Shown in pieces: positions 40,234 through 49,220 of a DNA stretch of 64,000 nucleotides. How positions within the stretch are numbered: the stretch's first letter is position 1; every line of letters starts with the position of its first letter. The position numbers were made by a program, and so were the translations under genes. Source of the stretch: Hymenobacter monticola (lineage in GTDB: Bacteria; Bacteroidota; Bacteroidia; Cytophagales; Hymenobacteraceae); the NCBI RefSeq assembly GCF_022811645.1, contig NZ_CP094534.1, forward strand, positions 3,038,001 through 3,102,000. The letters run 5' to 3'. The notes below the pieces were generated by a model. It ran no database searches and had not been told where the DNA came from. It saw only the letters and a program-made list of their open reading frames with translations.

Positions 40234-41634
40234 ATGGCCAATTCATTACGCGGCAACGACCTCCGAAACCTCGGTTTCCCCGAAGGTCGGGCCATCGGGC
40301 TCGCGCTGGCTCAATTGCAGCGCAAGCACCTCAAAAAACTCTCCCAAACCGACCAGCTGGCCTTGCTAGGTCAGCTCTTAGCCAATCCCAACGACTACCT
40401 CATGCACCTCGATTGGAGCCACACGGCCGCGGCCCTGCTGCCCCCGCCTAACCGCCACATCGGCCTGGTCGAGCGCAAAGACTACGCTGTGTTCGGGGCC
40501 GAGCATATCGACCCCAGCGCCATCCACCAAATGGAAACGGCCATGAAACTGCCCGTGACCGTGGCCGGCGCGCTCATGCCCGACGCCCACCACGGCTACG
40601 GCCTGCCCATCGGCGGCGTGCTGGCCACGGACAACGCCGTGATTCCCTATGCCGTGGGCGTTGACATTGGCTGCCGTATGGCGCTGTCGGTGTTCGATTT
40701 ACCGCCCAAGTACCTCACGCAGCGCACCCAGGAGTTGCGCAGCCTGCTGCTCGAAAACACCCGTTTCGGCAGCGGCCGGGGCTGGGAGCGGGGCCAGCGC
40801 CTCGACCACGCCGTGCTCGACCGGCCCGAGTTTCAGGAAATTCCTTTCCTGCGCAACAAGCTCGACAAAGCTGCCGAGCAAGTGGGGACTTCCGGCTCCG
40901 GCAACCACTTCGTGGAGTTCGGCATTGTCGAAATCACCGAAGCGGAAAACGAGCTGGGTGTGCCCGTGGGCCAGTACCTGGGCGTGCTCTCGCACTCCGG
41001 CTCGCGGGGCCTGGGCGCGGGCATTGCCGAGCGCTACACCAAGCTCGCTAAGGACGTGTGCCAGCTGCCCGGCGAAGCCCAGCACCTCGCCTGGCTCGGC
41101 CTCGACACCGAAGCCGGCCAGGAATACTGGGCCGCCATGACGCTGGCCGGCGACTACGCCTCGGCCTGCCACGAGCAGATTCACCGTCGCCTGGCCAAAG
41201 CCCTCGGCGAGAAGCCCCTGGCGAAGGTGGAAAACCACCACAACTTCGCCTGGAAAGAACGCCTGGCCGATGGCCGCGAGGTTATCACCCACCGCAAGGG
41301 GGCCACGCCGGCCGGCGCGGGCGTGCTCGGCATCATTCCCGGCTCGATGACGGCCCCCGGCTTCATCGTGCGCGGCCGGGGCGTGGCCGAGTCGCTGGCT
41401 TCGGCTTCGCACGGGGCCGGGCGGCTGATGTCGCGCACCCGGGCCAAGGCCGAATTGGGCGAAGGCCAGGTGCGCAAGTACCTCGCCGAGCACGGCATCG
41501 AGCTCATCGGCGGCGGGCTGGATGAGGCCCCGCAGGCCTACAAGGACATCCGCGCCGTGATGGCCAGCCAGCGCGAGCTGGTGGATGTGCTGGGCTCCTT
41601 CACGCCGAAAATCGTGCGCATGGACGGGGCGTGA
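40234..41634 (+). CDS. rtcB: RNA 3'-phosphate/5'-OH ligase RtcB (copy 1)
   Basis: The product is 466 residues. RtcB joins RNA 2',3'-cyclic phosphate or 3'-phosphate ends to 5'-OH ends with GTP and manganese, repairing cut tRNA and other RNA. Metal- and GMP-binding features are visible: Cys147 in DIGCRM, SGNHFVEFG, HSGSRGLG, GSMTAPGFIVRGRG, and the histidine that carries GMP, His393 in SHGAGR. The ATG at 40234 gives MANSLRGNDL, matching the start of copy 2; longer starts would run into Y RNA 7. It follows the Y RNA array and is followed by a terminator. No RtcA or RtcR is present in the window. Confidence 0.95.
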   Translation: MANSLRGNDLRNLGFPEGRAIGLALAQLQRKHLKKLSQTDQLALLGQLLANPNDYLMHLDWSHTAAALLPPPNRHIGLVERKDYAVFGAEHIDPSAIHQMETAMKLPVTVAGALMPDAHHGYGLPIGGVLATDNAVIPYAVGVDIGCRMALSVFDLPPKYLTQRTQELRSLLLENTRFGSGRGWERGQRLDHAVLDRPEFQEIPFLRNKLDKAAEQVGTSGSGNHFVEFGIVEITEAENELGVPVGQYLGVLSHSGSRGLGAGIAERYTKLAKDVCQLPGEAQHLAWLGLDTEAGQEYWAAMTLAGDYASACHEQIHRRLAKALGEKPLAKVENHHNFAWKERLADGREVITHRKGATPAGAGVLGIIPGSMTAPGFIVRGRGVAESLASASHGAGRLMSRTRAKAELGEGQVRKYLAEHGIELIGGGLDEAPQAYKDIRAVMASQRELVDVLGSFTPKIVRMDGA

Positions 41635-41954
41635 GCCCTGACTATGAGGCAACAAACAGTGTTACCAAACTTCATCAAAAAAAGGAAAGCAGCCCCAGCT
41701 TGTTGGCCGGGGCTGCTTTTTGCGTTGGTGCCAGGTGGTTATTGTGCAAGCTGCTGGTGGCATAATGGCCGACATTGTGCCGCCGCCGCGTGCCGTATTG
41801 GTGGCCACGTCCTACATTCATAGGCTGATTGCACGTCGCACCTTTGGCGGGCAGCAGCAGCCGGATAATCAGCTAAGCGAAAACACCCAGACATCTGGCT
41901 GCCGGCATTGGCTTTCGCGGCCATTTTTCCCCAAACTCTCTACAACAACGAAGT
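41635..41954. other. Intergenic region with terminator after rtcB copy 1
   Basis: AAAGCAGCCCC (41686-41696) pairs with GGGGCTGCTTT (41709-41719) and a T-run follows, a good intrinsic terminator. The remaining 230 bases have only a weak promoter-like CACCTTTG at 41839-41846 and no recognisable gene. Confidence 0.6.
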
Positions 41955-42851
41955 ATGTCAGCAAATGCACCGGCGGGTTCGGCCGGAAGAAGCGCAAAAT
42001 ACGCGGGCGGCCCGGTGACGGGGCGGCCCGGCATCGGCAACCAGCACGGCACCGTCCGGTCGAAGCGGAAGGAAGAGGACTGGACCGTTTTCGACGCGCT
42101 CAAGCAGGGCTTGCTGCGGGAAGAGTTTCCGGCCGAAATAGACCACCGGAAGGACGAGGCCGACTGGAACGACATCATGTGGCAAGGCGACACCAGCTCG
42201 TGCGTGGGCTGGGCCTCGACGGATTCGCTGTTGCGGTGGCATTTTATAAAAGCCAACCTATTGGATAAGAGCCTGTCGCTTTCGGCACGCTTCACTTGGA
42301 TGGCGGCCAAGGAGACGGACAAAGAAGTTGCCTTTCCCGAAACGTTTATCGAAAGCGCGGGCACGCCGCTGAAAGCAGCGTTGAATGTGCTGAAAAAATA
42401 CGGTTGCGTGCTCGAGGATGACTTTCCGTTTTATAGCTCCCCCCAGGACGGCACCACCGGCCTCTTCATGGTGCGCGGAATGGATACGCAGGAGTTTTAC
42501 GCCAAAGCCGCGCAGTACCGCCTGAAGAGCTACTACAGCCTGGTGATAGATGAGAAGCCCAACATAGACCACCTGCGCATGTGGATTTCCCAGCAGGGCC
42601 CCATCCTGGTAATGTCTGACCTGGATGCCAACTTTCGGGAACTGTACCACGGCAAAACGACCCTTGACACCTACGATACGTCCACGGTAGTGGTGGACCG
42701 GGGGCATGCTTTTGCGCTGGTAGGGTATACCCCCGACCACTTTATCATTCGCAATACGTGGGGCACCGCGTGGGGCGACAAGGGCTATGCCTACGCCACC
42801 AACGCGTATGTGGCAGCCGCCATTTGCGAAGGATACGGCATCTGCATCTGA
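41955..42851 (+). CDS. Papain-like (C1) cysteine peptidase
   Basis: The 298-residue protein has the C1 peptidase triad in order: Cys83 in QGDTSSCVGWAS, His251 in DRGHAFALVGY, and Asn267 in IRNTWGTAWGDKGY. The oxyanion Gln lies a few residues before the Cys. No signal peptide is visible, so it is probably cytoplasmic, unlike most secreted papain homologues. There is no obvious propeptide inhibitor domain. It sits between two rtcB genes on the same strand and may be a toxin-like or regulatory protease of the island; that is inference. It has a terminator upstream and therefore probably its own promoter. Confidence 0.85.
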   Translation: MSANAPAGSAGRSAKYAGGPVTGRPGIGNQHGTVRSKRKEEDWTVFDALKQGLLREEFPAEIDHRKDEADWNDIMWQGDTSSCVGWASTDSLLRWHFIKANLLDKSLSLSARFTWMAAKETDKEVAFPETFIESAGTPLKAALNVLKKYGCVLEDDFPFYSSPQDGTTGLFMVRGMDTQEFYAKAAQYRLKSYYSLVIDEKPNIDHLRMWISQQGPILVMSDLDANFRELYHGKTTLDTYDTSTVVVDRGHAFALVGYTPDHFIIRNTWGTAWGDKGYAYATNAYVAAAICEGYGICI

Positions 42852-43324
42852 CCCCGCAAAGGCAGCTTTGCAGCCCGCGCGGGCCGTTGCGCGCCGGTTG
42901 ATGATGGATGAAACAGCGTTTAAGAAAAAAGATAAGCTGCTACATTAAGACCATCCAATAATCTGGTTCACCCAAGCCTGCCCGGAAGCAGGTGCGGCAG
43001 TAGCAAAATAGCTTAACACGGAAACCTGGCCATGCCGCGCCGAAAGCGTGAACTGAGGGCTTCGAAACAACGTATCAGTAGCAGATAGCAGGCAATGCTG
43101 GTCGGCCCAAGCGCCAATCACAACGGCCGTGCCTGCTATGGGGGCGCCGCGCCACGGCCCCAAGGATGCGAACACCAGCTACTGGCCAAGCTGAGGAAAC
43201 CCCAGACACATCAAAAAAAGCCCCGTTGGCCGTGCGCTGGCGGGGCTTTTTGCTGCTTAACGCGGCCATAACATCGGCTTTTGGGTGCCCGTAAACGGTA
43301 GCCTCACCCTTTCCCACTCTCGCT
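42852..43324. other. Intergenic region between peptidase and rtcB copy 2
   Basis: A strong terminator (AAAAAGCCCCG at 43215-43225 with CGGGGCTTTTT at 43241-43251) ends the preceding transcript. A 76-codon minus-strand frame at 42945-43175 has no family character and may be a decayed gene. A short GGGTG...CACCC hairpin lies just before rtcB copy 2. Confidence 0.5.
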
Positions 43325-44725
43325 ATGGCAAACCAACTTCGCGGCAACGACCTCCGCAAAATCGGCTTCCCCGAAGGCCCGGCCATCAACCGCGCCCTCA
43401 ATGTGCTGGCTCAAAAGGAATTTAAAAAGATGGACAAAGGGAGCGCCCTGGCCCTGCTCAAGCAAATCAAGGACGACCCGTTCAAGTACGTGCGCGATGA
43501 AAACTGGCGCCCGGTGGCCGAGCAACTAGTGCCCCAGCCCAGCCGCGACGTGGCCCTGAACCCCGCCATCAAAGACTACCGCCGCTACGGCAACGACTTC
43601 ATCGAGGACGGCGCCCGGCGGCAGATGGACGTGGCCATGCAGCTGCCCATCACCCTCGACGGCGCGCTCATGCCCGATGCCCACCAGGGCTACGGCCTGC
43701 CCATTGGTGGGGTGCTGGCGGCCGACAACGCCGTAATTCCCTACGGCGTGGGCATGGACATTGGCTGCCGCATGGCGCTGTCGGTGTTCGAGCTGCCGCC
43801 CAAGTACTTGGAGCAGCGCCGCGACGAGCTGCGCAAGCTGCTGCTGCACCACACCAAGTTCGGCAACAAGGAGGTCTTCAAAAAGGTGAATATGGACGAC
43901 CCCATTTTCGACCGGCCAGAATTCCGGGAAATTGCCGTGGCGCGCCAGAAGCGCGAGTCGGCCGTGAAGCAGCTGGGCTCCTCCGGCTCCGGCAACCACT
44001 TCGTGGAGTTCGGCCTGGTAGATATTACCGAGGTAAAAAACGACCTGGGCCTACCCGTGGGACAGTATATGGGTGTGCTTTCGCACAGCGGCTCGCGCGG
44101 CCTGGGTGCGGCCATTGCGCAACACTACACCAAAGTGGCCATGGACAAGTGCCCGCTGCCGCATGAGGCGCGGCACCTGGCCTGGCTCTCGCTCGACTCG
44201 CAGGAGGGGCAGGAGTACTGGGCCGCCATGAATCTGGCCGGCGACTACGCCTCGGCCTGCCACCACGACATTCACCGCCGCCTCAGCCAGGCGCTGGGCG
44301 AGAAGCCACTGGCGCAGGTCGAAAACCACCACAACTTTGCCTGGAAGGAAGTGCTGGCCGACGGCCGCACGGCCATCGTACACCGCAAGGGCGCCACGCC
44401 GGCCGGCGCGGGTGTGCTGGGCATCATCCCCGGCTCGATGACGGCCCCCGGCTTCATTGTGCGCGGCCGGGGCGAGCGGGAGTCGCTCAACTCGGCTTCG
44501 CACGGGGCCGGGCGGCGCCTCTCGCGCACGCAGGCCAAGGCCAAAATCACCGAAGGCGAATTACGCCGCGAGCTGCGCGACCACGGCGTGGACCTCATGG
44601 GCGGCGGCCTCGACGAAGCGCCCGCCGCTTACAAAGACATCCGGCAGGTGATGGCCCACCAGCAGGATTTGGTGGACGTGTTGGGCTCCTTCACTCCCAA
44701 AATAGTGCGCATGGATGGCGCCTAA
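43325..44725 (+). CDS. rtcB: RNA 3'-phosphate/5'-OH ligase RtcB (copy 2)
   Basis: This 466-residue second RtcB is closely similar to copy 1 throughout (both end GSFTPKIVRMDGA). The same active-site features are seen: Cys148 in DIGCRM, SGNHFVEFG, HSGSRGLG, and His393 in SHGAGR. Differences concentrate in the N-terminal 120 residues and the segment after DEL(R)KLLL, where copy 2 has an added charged loop (NKEVFKKVNMDD). Both copies look intact, so division of labour by RNA end or by expression is likelier than decay. It is followed by a structured element and terminator. Confidence 0.95.
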   Translation: MANQLRGNDLRKIGFPEGPAINRALNVLAQKEFKKMDKGSALALLKQIKDDPFKYVRDENWRPVAEQLVPQPSRDVALNPAIKDYRRYGNDFIEDGARRQMDVAMQLPITLDGALMPDAHQGYGLPIGGVLAADNAVIPYGVGMDIGCRMALSVFELPPKYLEQRRDELRKLLLHHTKFGNKEVFKKVNMDDPIFDRPEFREIAVARQKRESAVKQLGSSGSGNHFVEFGLVDITEVKNDLGLPVGQYMGVLSHSGSRGLGAAIAQHYTKVAMDKCPLPHEARHLAWLSLDSQEGQEYWAAMNLAGDYASACHHDIHRRLSQALGEKPLAQVENHHNFAWKEVLADGRTAIVHRKGATPAGAGVLGIIPGSMTAPGFIVRGRGERESLNSASHGAGRRLSRTQAKAKITEGELRRELRDHGVDLMGGGLDEAPAAYKDIRQVMAHQQDLVDVLGSFTPKIVRMDGA

Positions 44726-44755
44726 AATCCAAATTCGGCAAACCGACTACCTGAG

Positions 44756-44842
44756 TTCTAGCGTAAATGGCTCTATGTCTTCTACAGGAGACAGTTGTTT
44801 TCATAGCTAGGAAAGCCTTCCGCCACTGGCGGAAGGTTTTTT
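44756..44842 (+). ncRNA. Structured 3' element with terminator after rtcB copy 2
   Basis: TTCTAGC (44756-44762) pairs with GCTAG-GAA (44806-44813, one bulge) and encloses TGTCT-x8-AGACA. It is followed by the perfect terminator CCTTCCGCC-ACT-GGCGGAAGG (44816-44836) and six T. It may be just the 3' end of the rtcB mRNA or a small RNA released from it. Confidence 0.5.
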
Positions 44843-44908
44843 AGTGCTTACCGCAGGCGCCACCGTACCAGTTGGCTTTGCGCTATTATCGTGACATATC
44901 CGCAGCAA

Positions 44909-44938
44909 AAAGCCCCACCTGATTTCAGGCGGGGCTTT
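44909..44938. terminator. Terminator for the minus-strand T9SS gene
   Basis: AAAGCCCCACCTG/CAGGCGGGGCTTT (one mismatch) with T-rich flanks on both strands lies just beyond the stop of the T9SS gene. Confidence 0.8.
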
Positions 44939-44966
44939 CTATTAATATGCTTGTTGAAGCGGGGCT

Positions 44967-47900
44967 TTATTCCACCACCAGACGCTTCACCACCAAGCCG
45001 GAGGCCGTGCGGGCCTGCACCGAGTACACGCCCGTGGCCAGACCGCCCAAGGGCAGCTCCAGCGTTTCGGCAGCACCGGCGGCCAGCGTACGGGTCAGCA
45101 CGGTGCGGCCCAGGTTGTCGACCACCGACACGGCCGTGGCCTGGGTGCCGCGCAGGGCCACCGGCAGCAGCAGCGTGGCCGAGCCGTGGGCCGGGTTGGG
45201 GTACACATTGGCCAGCTTGGCCAGGGCGGCCGGCGCCGTAGCCAGCACACGAGCCTGCGTGGTGAACACCACGGCGTAGCGGCCACCGGGGGCGGCGTTG
45301 GCAGCCAGCGTCAGGCTCACCGTGGGCGTGGTGCCCAGGTCGGTGTAGGTGCCGGCGAGGGCGTCGCGCAGGTAGGCGTGGTAGCCGGCGGGCAGGTTGT
45401 CGAGGTCATCCACGGCCAGGGTGTAGGTGCCGGCGGTGGCCACAGCCAGTTGCAGGGGCAGCACCACGTCGGCGCCGGTCAGGGCCGGCTGGCCGCTGAT
45501 GGAAAGGTGCTCGCCCGTGGGCGTTTCGATGGCCAGCGTCAGGCCGTTGGTGGCCGGCAGGTAGTGAGCGTCAAAGGCGGCGTCGAAGGCGGCGGTAGCG
45601 CCGGCCTCAAAGTACGTCACGGTTTGTGCGCGCAGGCTGGCCGTGCCCAGCGACAAGGTCAGGCGCGGGCGGGTGTCGGCGGTAGTGCGCTGGAAGAGCG
45701 TGTTGTCGTACGTGGTGAGGCGGCTGCTATTGGTGAAATTCACCGTGCCGGTTTGCCCGGCAGCCACCCGCACAAAGAAGCCCTGGGCCACCGGCAGCAC
45801 GTTGGTGCCGGTGTTGGTGCTTTGGCCGTTCACATAGCTGGTGTAGGAGCCCGTGTACTGGCCGTTGCTTTTGAACACATACAGCGCGTTTTCTATCCCA
45901 GTCGAGTTGGTACGCACCACGTCGTAGTTGATGGCCGACGGGTAGGGGTTGCCCAGGAACTGCCAGCCGGCCGTGGCCTGCGGGCCCCGGGCCAAGCCGG
46001 TGCGCGGGTAGGTGCCCGTATTAAGCGTGCCAGTGAAATCGACCAACGCCGAGGCGGCGATGTTTACCGTGTAGCCGGTAGCTACCGCAATGGGGTCGCT
46101 GGTGTTATTCGGCGACTGGAAGCCCTTATCAAATTCCGGCGAGGTGTTGGTGAGGTTCAGGCGCGACTGGTCATAGGTGAAGATATTGGGGAAGGTCGGC
46201 ACCAGGGGCGGGGTGGGGCTGGTGTTGTAGGGCGGATAGACCACCGGGGTGAAGCCCGCAGTGGCGAAGTCGGCCACCGTGTTGCCGCTCACCGGCGAAC
46301 TGTAGTGGCGGTAGCCGGGTCCGGCGTTCAAGTTGGAGGTAATGTAGCGCTGTACAGTAGCCGTGCCGTTCACCGCACCGCCGGCGTTATCTACGATGGC
46401 CGTGCCCGCGGCCGACGACAGCAGCGTCAGGGCCTGGCTGTTGGTATTGAGGTTGCCGGCTTGCAGGCGCAGTACCTGCGTCAAGCTCAAGGCCTGGCTC
46501 AGCGTGAGGCCGGCCGGGTTGGCCACCACCAGGTTGAGCACACGACTCGGCAAGCCCGAGCCCGTCACCTGGGCGGTGCCGGGGTTGTTGTAGGCATAGC
46601 TGGCATCGGGGCTGAAGCTACGGGGGCTCAGTTGAATGGCGCCCGTTGCGCCCGAGGCCGTGATGCCGGCCGGGTCGCAAATCACGAGGTTAGCGCCGGC
46701 CTGCAGCACGAAGCTACCGGTGCCCGTCACCAACTGGCAGTTCTGCACTAGGCCGCCGCCGGTTTGTACGGTCAGGGTGCCGGCCACATTCAGGGTGCCG
46801 GTCAGGTTGGCAATGCCGGTGCTCGTCACGGTCACGTTGTTGTAGCTGCCCTGCACGTTTTGCGGCGTGTTCACGGTCAGGTCGGTCAGCGGCGCGGCGC
46901 TGGTCGTGAAGCTAGTCGTGGCAGCGCTGGAAGTAGCACCGGCTGCGCAGTTGCTCACAATGCTCACGGTGTAAGCCGTGCTGGGCGTGAGGCCGGTGAA
47001 GTTCACCGAGGTAGCCCCGGCCGGCAGCGTTTGGGGCGTCGTGGCCGGCGAAGTCGTGACGGTGTAGCCCGTAGCCGTGCCGCTGCCCGTGAAGGTTACC
47101 GTGGCCGAGGTGCTGGTTACGTTGCTGGAGGCCAGGCCCGAGGGTGCGTTGCAGACTGCTGGCGCATTCACGATGAACGTGGCCGGGGCCGACGTGCCAC
47201 CGCCCGGGGCGGGCGTGGTCACGGTCACATTGTAGGTGCCGGGCGTGGCCTGGTCGGCCGCCGTGAGTTGAATGGTAAGCTGCGTGGCCGACACCAACGT
47301 GGTAGCCCGCGTATTGCCGTTGAAGCTCACCGTCGAGCTGCTGATGAAGCCCGTGCCGTTCACGGTCAGCGTTTGGGCAGCGGCCCCGGCCGTCACCGAG
47401 GCCGGTGAAAGGCTGGTGATGGTGGGCGCGGCGTTGGTGGTGGTGAAGCTCACCGTGGCCGGGGCGGTGGTGCCGCTGGGGCAGGTAGTAGTAATGCTCA
47501 CCGTGTAGCCGGTGCCAGGCGTGAGGCCGGTGAGGTTCACCGAGGTGGCCGTGGCGGGCAGGGTTTGGGTAGTGGTGACCGGCGAAGTCGTCACGGTGTA
47601 GCTCGTGGCCGAGCCATTGCCCGTAAACGAAACCGTGGCCGAGGTGCTGGTCACGTTGCTGGCCGCCAGGTTGGTGGGGGCCGCGCAGGGCGGCGTCACG
47701 TTGAAGATGGCTGGTGCCGACGGCGGCTCGTTGGGGAACGGCGGGTTGGTCACGGTCACGTTGTAGGCGCCCACCGTGGCCAGGTCGGCGGCCGTCAGCG
47801 TCACCGTCAGCTGTTGCACCGACACGAAGGTGGTCGGGCGGTCGGACCCGTTAAACTGCACCGTGGCCCCCTGGATAAAGGCCGTGCCGTTCACGGTCAG

Positions 47901-49037
47901 CGTTAGGCCCGGCGTGCCCACCTCGGCCGAAGGAGGCGAAAGGCTGACGATGGTAGCCCGCGGAGCAATGGCAAAATCGATAATATTCAAAGGCCGGAAA
48001 GGGCTGTTATCAACCAGCAACCGCTTGCTCGTGGCCGAGCCGGGCGGATAAGTGTTGGCCGGGTCGTTGGGCGAAGTCAGGCTGGCGGGCAGCGAGAAAT
48101 CATACAGGTTGGTGCCCGACTGGCCGCTGGTGTTGGGCGAAGTCACTTCCACCAAATAGCCCTTGTTGTAGGTGCCGTTCCAGTAAGTGTCGATGCTGAT
48201 AAGCGAGGCCGGGGTAATGCCAAAAAAGTTGCCATTGTTCTGAATCCGCACCGAATCGATGGTATTCAAAGTGCCCACGTTCGGCGGGTTCTGGCTCGAT
48301 AGTATGCCGAAGGGCGCACTGGGCTGGTTGCGCACGTCCACGTCGTAGAGCACCGTGCTGGTGCTGCCCCGGAAGGCGTTGGTGTAAGCTACGGTTTGGA
48401 TGCGCGGGTCGGTGCTGGCCCGGGGGTCGCCGGCCGCGTAGGCGAGCGGGCCGTCGGCCCCGCCGGTGGTCACCACGGCGCCGTTGGTGGGGCTGAGGCG
48501 GTAGTTGGCGTTGTTGGTGCTCACCACCCGGACCAAATCAGCCACCGGGTTGAAGCTGAACGACACCCGTTCGGTCGGCCCGCCCAGCGCCAGGGAGGTG
48601 CGGGGCGCCGTAACCGGATTCACCGGGGTCACCTGCGCGTCGTACTGCTGCGCCGTGCCCGGTGCCCCCGACGCGTAGGTGTTCACAATGTAGAGTTGAA
48701 CTTCGTCGGTGCTGGTACGGGCCAGGCCATACAGTTGCCCGGTGCTGGGGCGAAACGCAATGCCCACCAGCTTTTCATCGCTCCGCAGTCCCACGAAGCG
48801 CAGGGGAAAGGCAATCGGGCTGCCCGAGACCGGGTCAAAGGTGGTCAGGCCCTGGTCGCCCACAACGCCCCCCGGAGGAAAGAAGGGGTTGCCTGCGGAT
48901 ACGTTTCGGGTCAGGGTTCCCAGCCCGTAGAGGGTGGTTTGGGCCCGCGCAGCCAGGCCCGTCAGCAAAAGCACCGCCCCCAGGGCGAAGCTTACCAATC
49001 GACTTGCTCGCCGGGGCGAAAGTAGGGGTGTGTACAT
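44967..49037 (-). CDS. Giant T9SS-sorted protein with DUF4394-like, IPT/TIG and fibronectin domains
   Basis: The 1356-residue exported protein starts with a signal peptide (LVSFALGAVLLLTGLAARAQ). Residues about 35-370 match the DUF4394 pattern (TLYGLGTLTRNV, LVGIAFRPSTGQLYGLAR, RVSFSFNPVADLVRVVSTNNANYRLSPTNG). Alternating IPT/TIG-like (ITSLSPASVTAGAAAQTLTVNGTGF) and fibronectin type III-like (SNVTSTSATVTFTGSGTATGYTV) units follow. Then come a beta-rich region with Trp/Gly-rich loops and a type A sorting domain (NVYPNPAHGSATLLLP to VKRLVVE). Such modular proteins are adhesins or polymer-binding surface proteins; no catalytic motif is seen. Confidence 0.85.
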   Translation of the reverse strand: MYTPLLSPRRASRLVSFALGAVLLLTGLAARAQTTLYGLGTLTRNVSAGNPFFPPGGVVGDQGLTTFDPVSGSPIAFPLRFVGLRSDEKLVGIAFRPSTGQLYGLARTSTDEVQLYIVNTYASGAPGTAQQYDAQVTPVNPVTAPRTSLALGGPTERVSFSFNPVADLVRVVSTNNANYRLSPTNGAVVTTGGADGPLAYAAGDPRASTDPRIQTVAYTNAFRGSTSTVLYDVDVRNQPSAPFGILSSQNPPNVGTLNTIDSVRIQNNGNFFGITPASLISIDTYWNGTYNKGYLVEVTSPNTSGQSGTNLYDFSLPASLTSPNDPANTYPPGSATSKRLLVDNSPFRPLNIIDFAIAPRATIVSLSPPSAEVGTPGLTLTVNGTAFIQGATVQFNGSDRPTTFVSVQQLTVTLTAADLATVGAYNVTVTNPPFPNEPPSAPAIFNVTPPCAAPTNLAASNVTSTSATVSFTGNGSATSYTVTTSPVTTTQTLPATATSVNLTGLTPGTGYTVSITTTCPSGTTAPATVSFTTTNAAPTITSLSPASVTAGAAAQTLTVNGTGFISSSTVSFNGNTRATTLVSATQLTIQLTAADQATPGTYNVTVTTPAPGGGTSAPATFIVNAPAVCNAPSGLASSNVTSTSATVTFTGSGTATGYTVTTSPATTPQTLPAGATSVNFTGLTPSTAYTVSIVSNCAAGATSSAATTSFTTSAAPLTDLTVNTPQNVQGSYNNVTVTSTGIANLTGTLNVAGTLTVQTGGGLVQNCQLVTGTGSFVLQAGANLVICDPAGITASGATGAIQLSPRSFSPDASYAYNNPGTAQVTGSGLPSRVLNLVVANPAGLTLSQALSLTQVLRLQAGNLNTNSQALTLLSSAAGTAIVDNAGGAVNGTATVQRYITSNLNAGPGYRHYSSPVSGNTVADFATAGFTPVVYPPYNTSPTPPLVPTFPNIFTYDQSRLNLTNTSPEFDKGFQSPNNTSDPIAVATGYTVNIAASALVDFTGTLNTGTYPRTGLARGPQATAGWQFLGNPYPSAINYDVVRTNSTGIENALYVFKSNGQYTGSYTSYVNGQSTNTGTNVLPVAQGFFVRVAAGQTGTVNFTNSSRLTTYDNTLFQRTTADTRPRLTLSLGTASLRAQTVTYFEAGATAAFDAAFDAHYLPATNGLTLAIETPTGEHLSISGQPALTGADVVLPLQLAVATAGTYTLAVDDLDNLPAGYHAYLRDALAGTYTDLGTTPTVSLTLAANAAPGGRYAVVFTTQARVLATAPAALAKLANVYPNPAHGSATLLLPVALRGTQATAVSVVDNLGRTVLTRTLAAGAAETLELPLGGLATGVYSVQARTASGLVVKRLVVE

Positions 49038-49220
49038 AAGAGAAAGGAAAAAAATGATGCAGTAACCGAGCAGACCGGGCAGGTTCTTGCCCGTTCCGCC
49101 TTTGGCGGCTCATACGCTGACGCCCCGTTTTAGGATGAAAATAAGCGAAAAAAGCGCATGCGCTGCCGCCAGCAGGTACTTCTAATATATCGGTTAAATG
49201 CCTAAAATCCGCTCAAATAA

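Noticed and set aside
42945..43175. 76-codon minus-strand frame between the peptidase and rtcB copy 2
   Set aside because: It has no recognisable domain, and its composition does not separate it from chance. It could be a decayed gene but is not supported as a coding sequence.
45186..46751. 521-codon plus-strand frame opposite the T9SS gene, and similar long frames opposite the other repeat proteins
   Set aside because: They are antisense shadows produced by high GC and repetitive codons; they lack domain patterns, while the minus-strand frame has signal peptide, domains and sorting signal.
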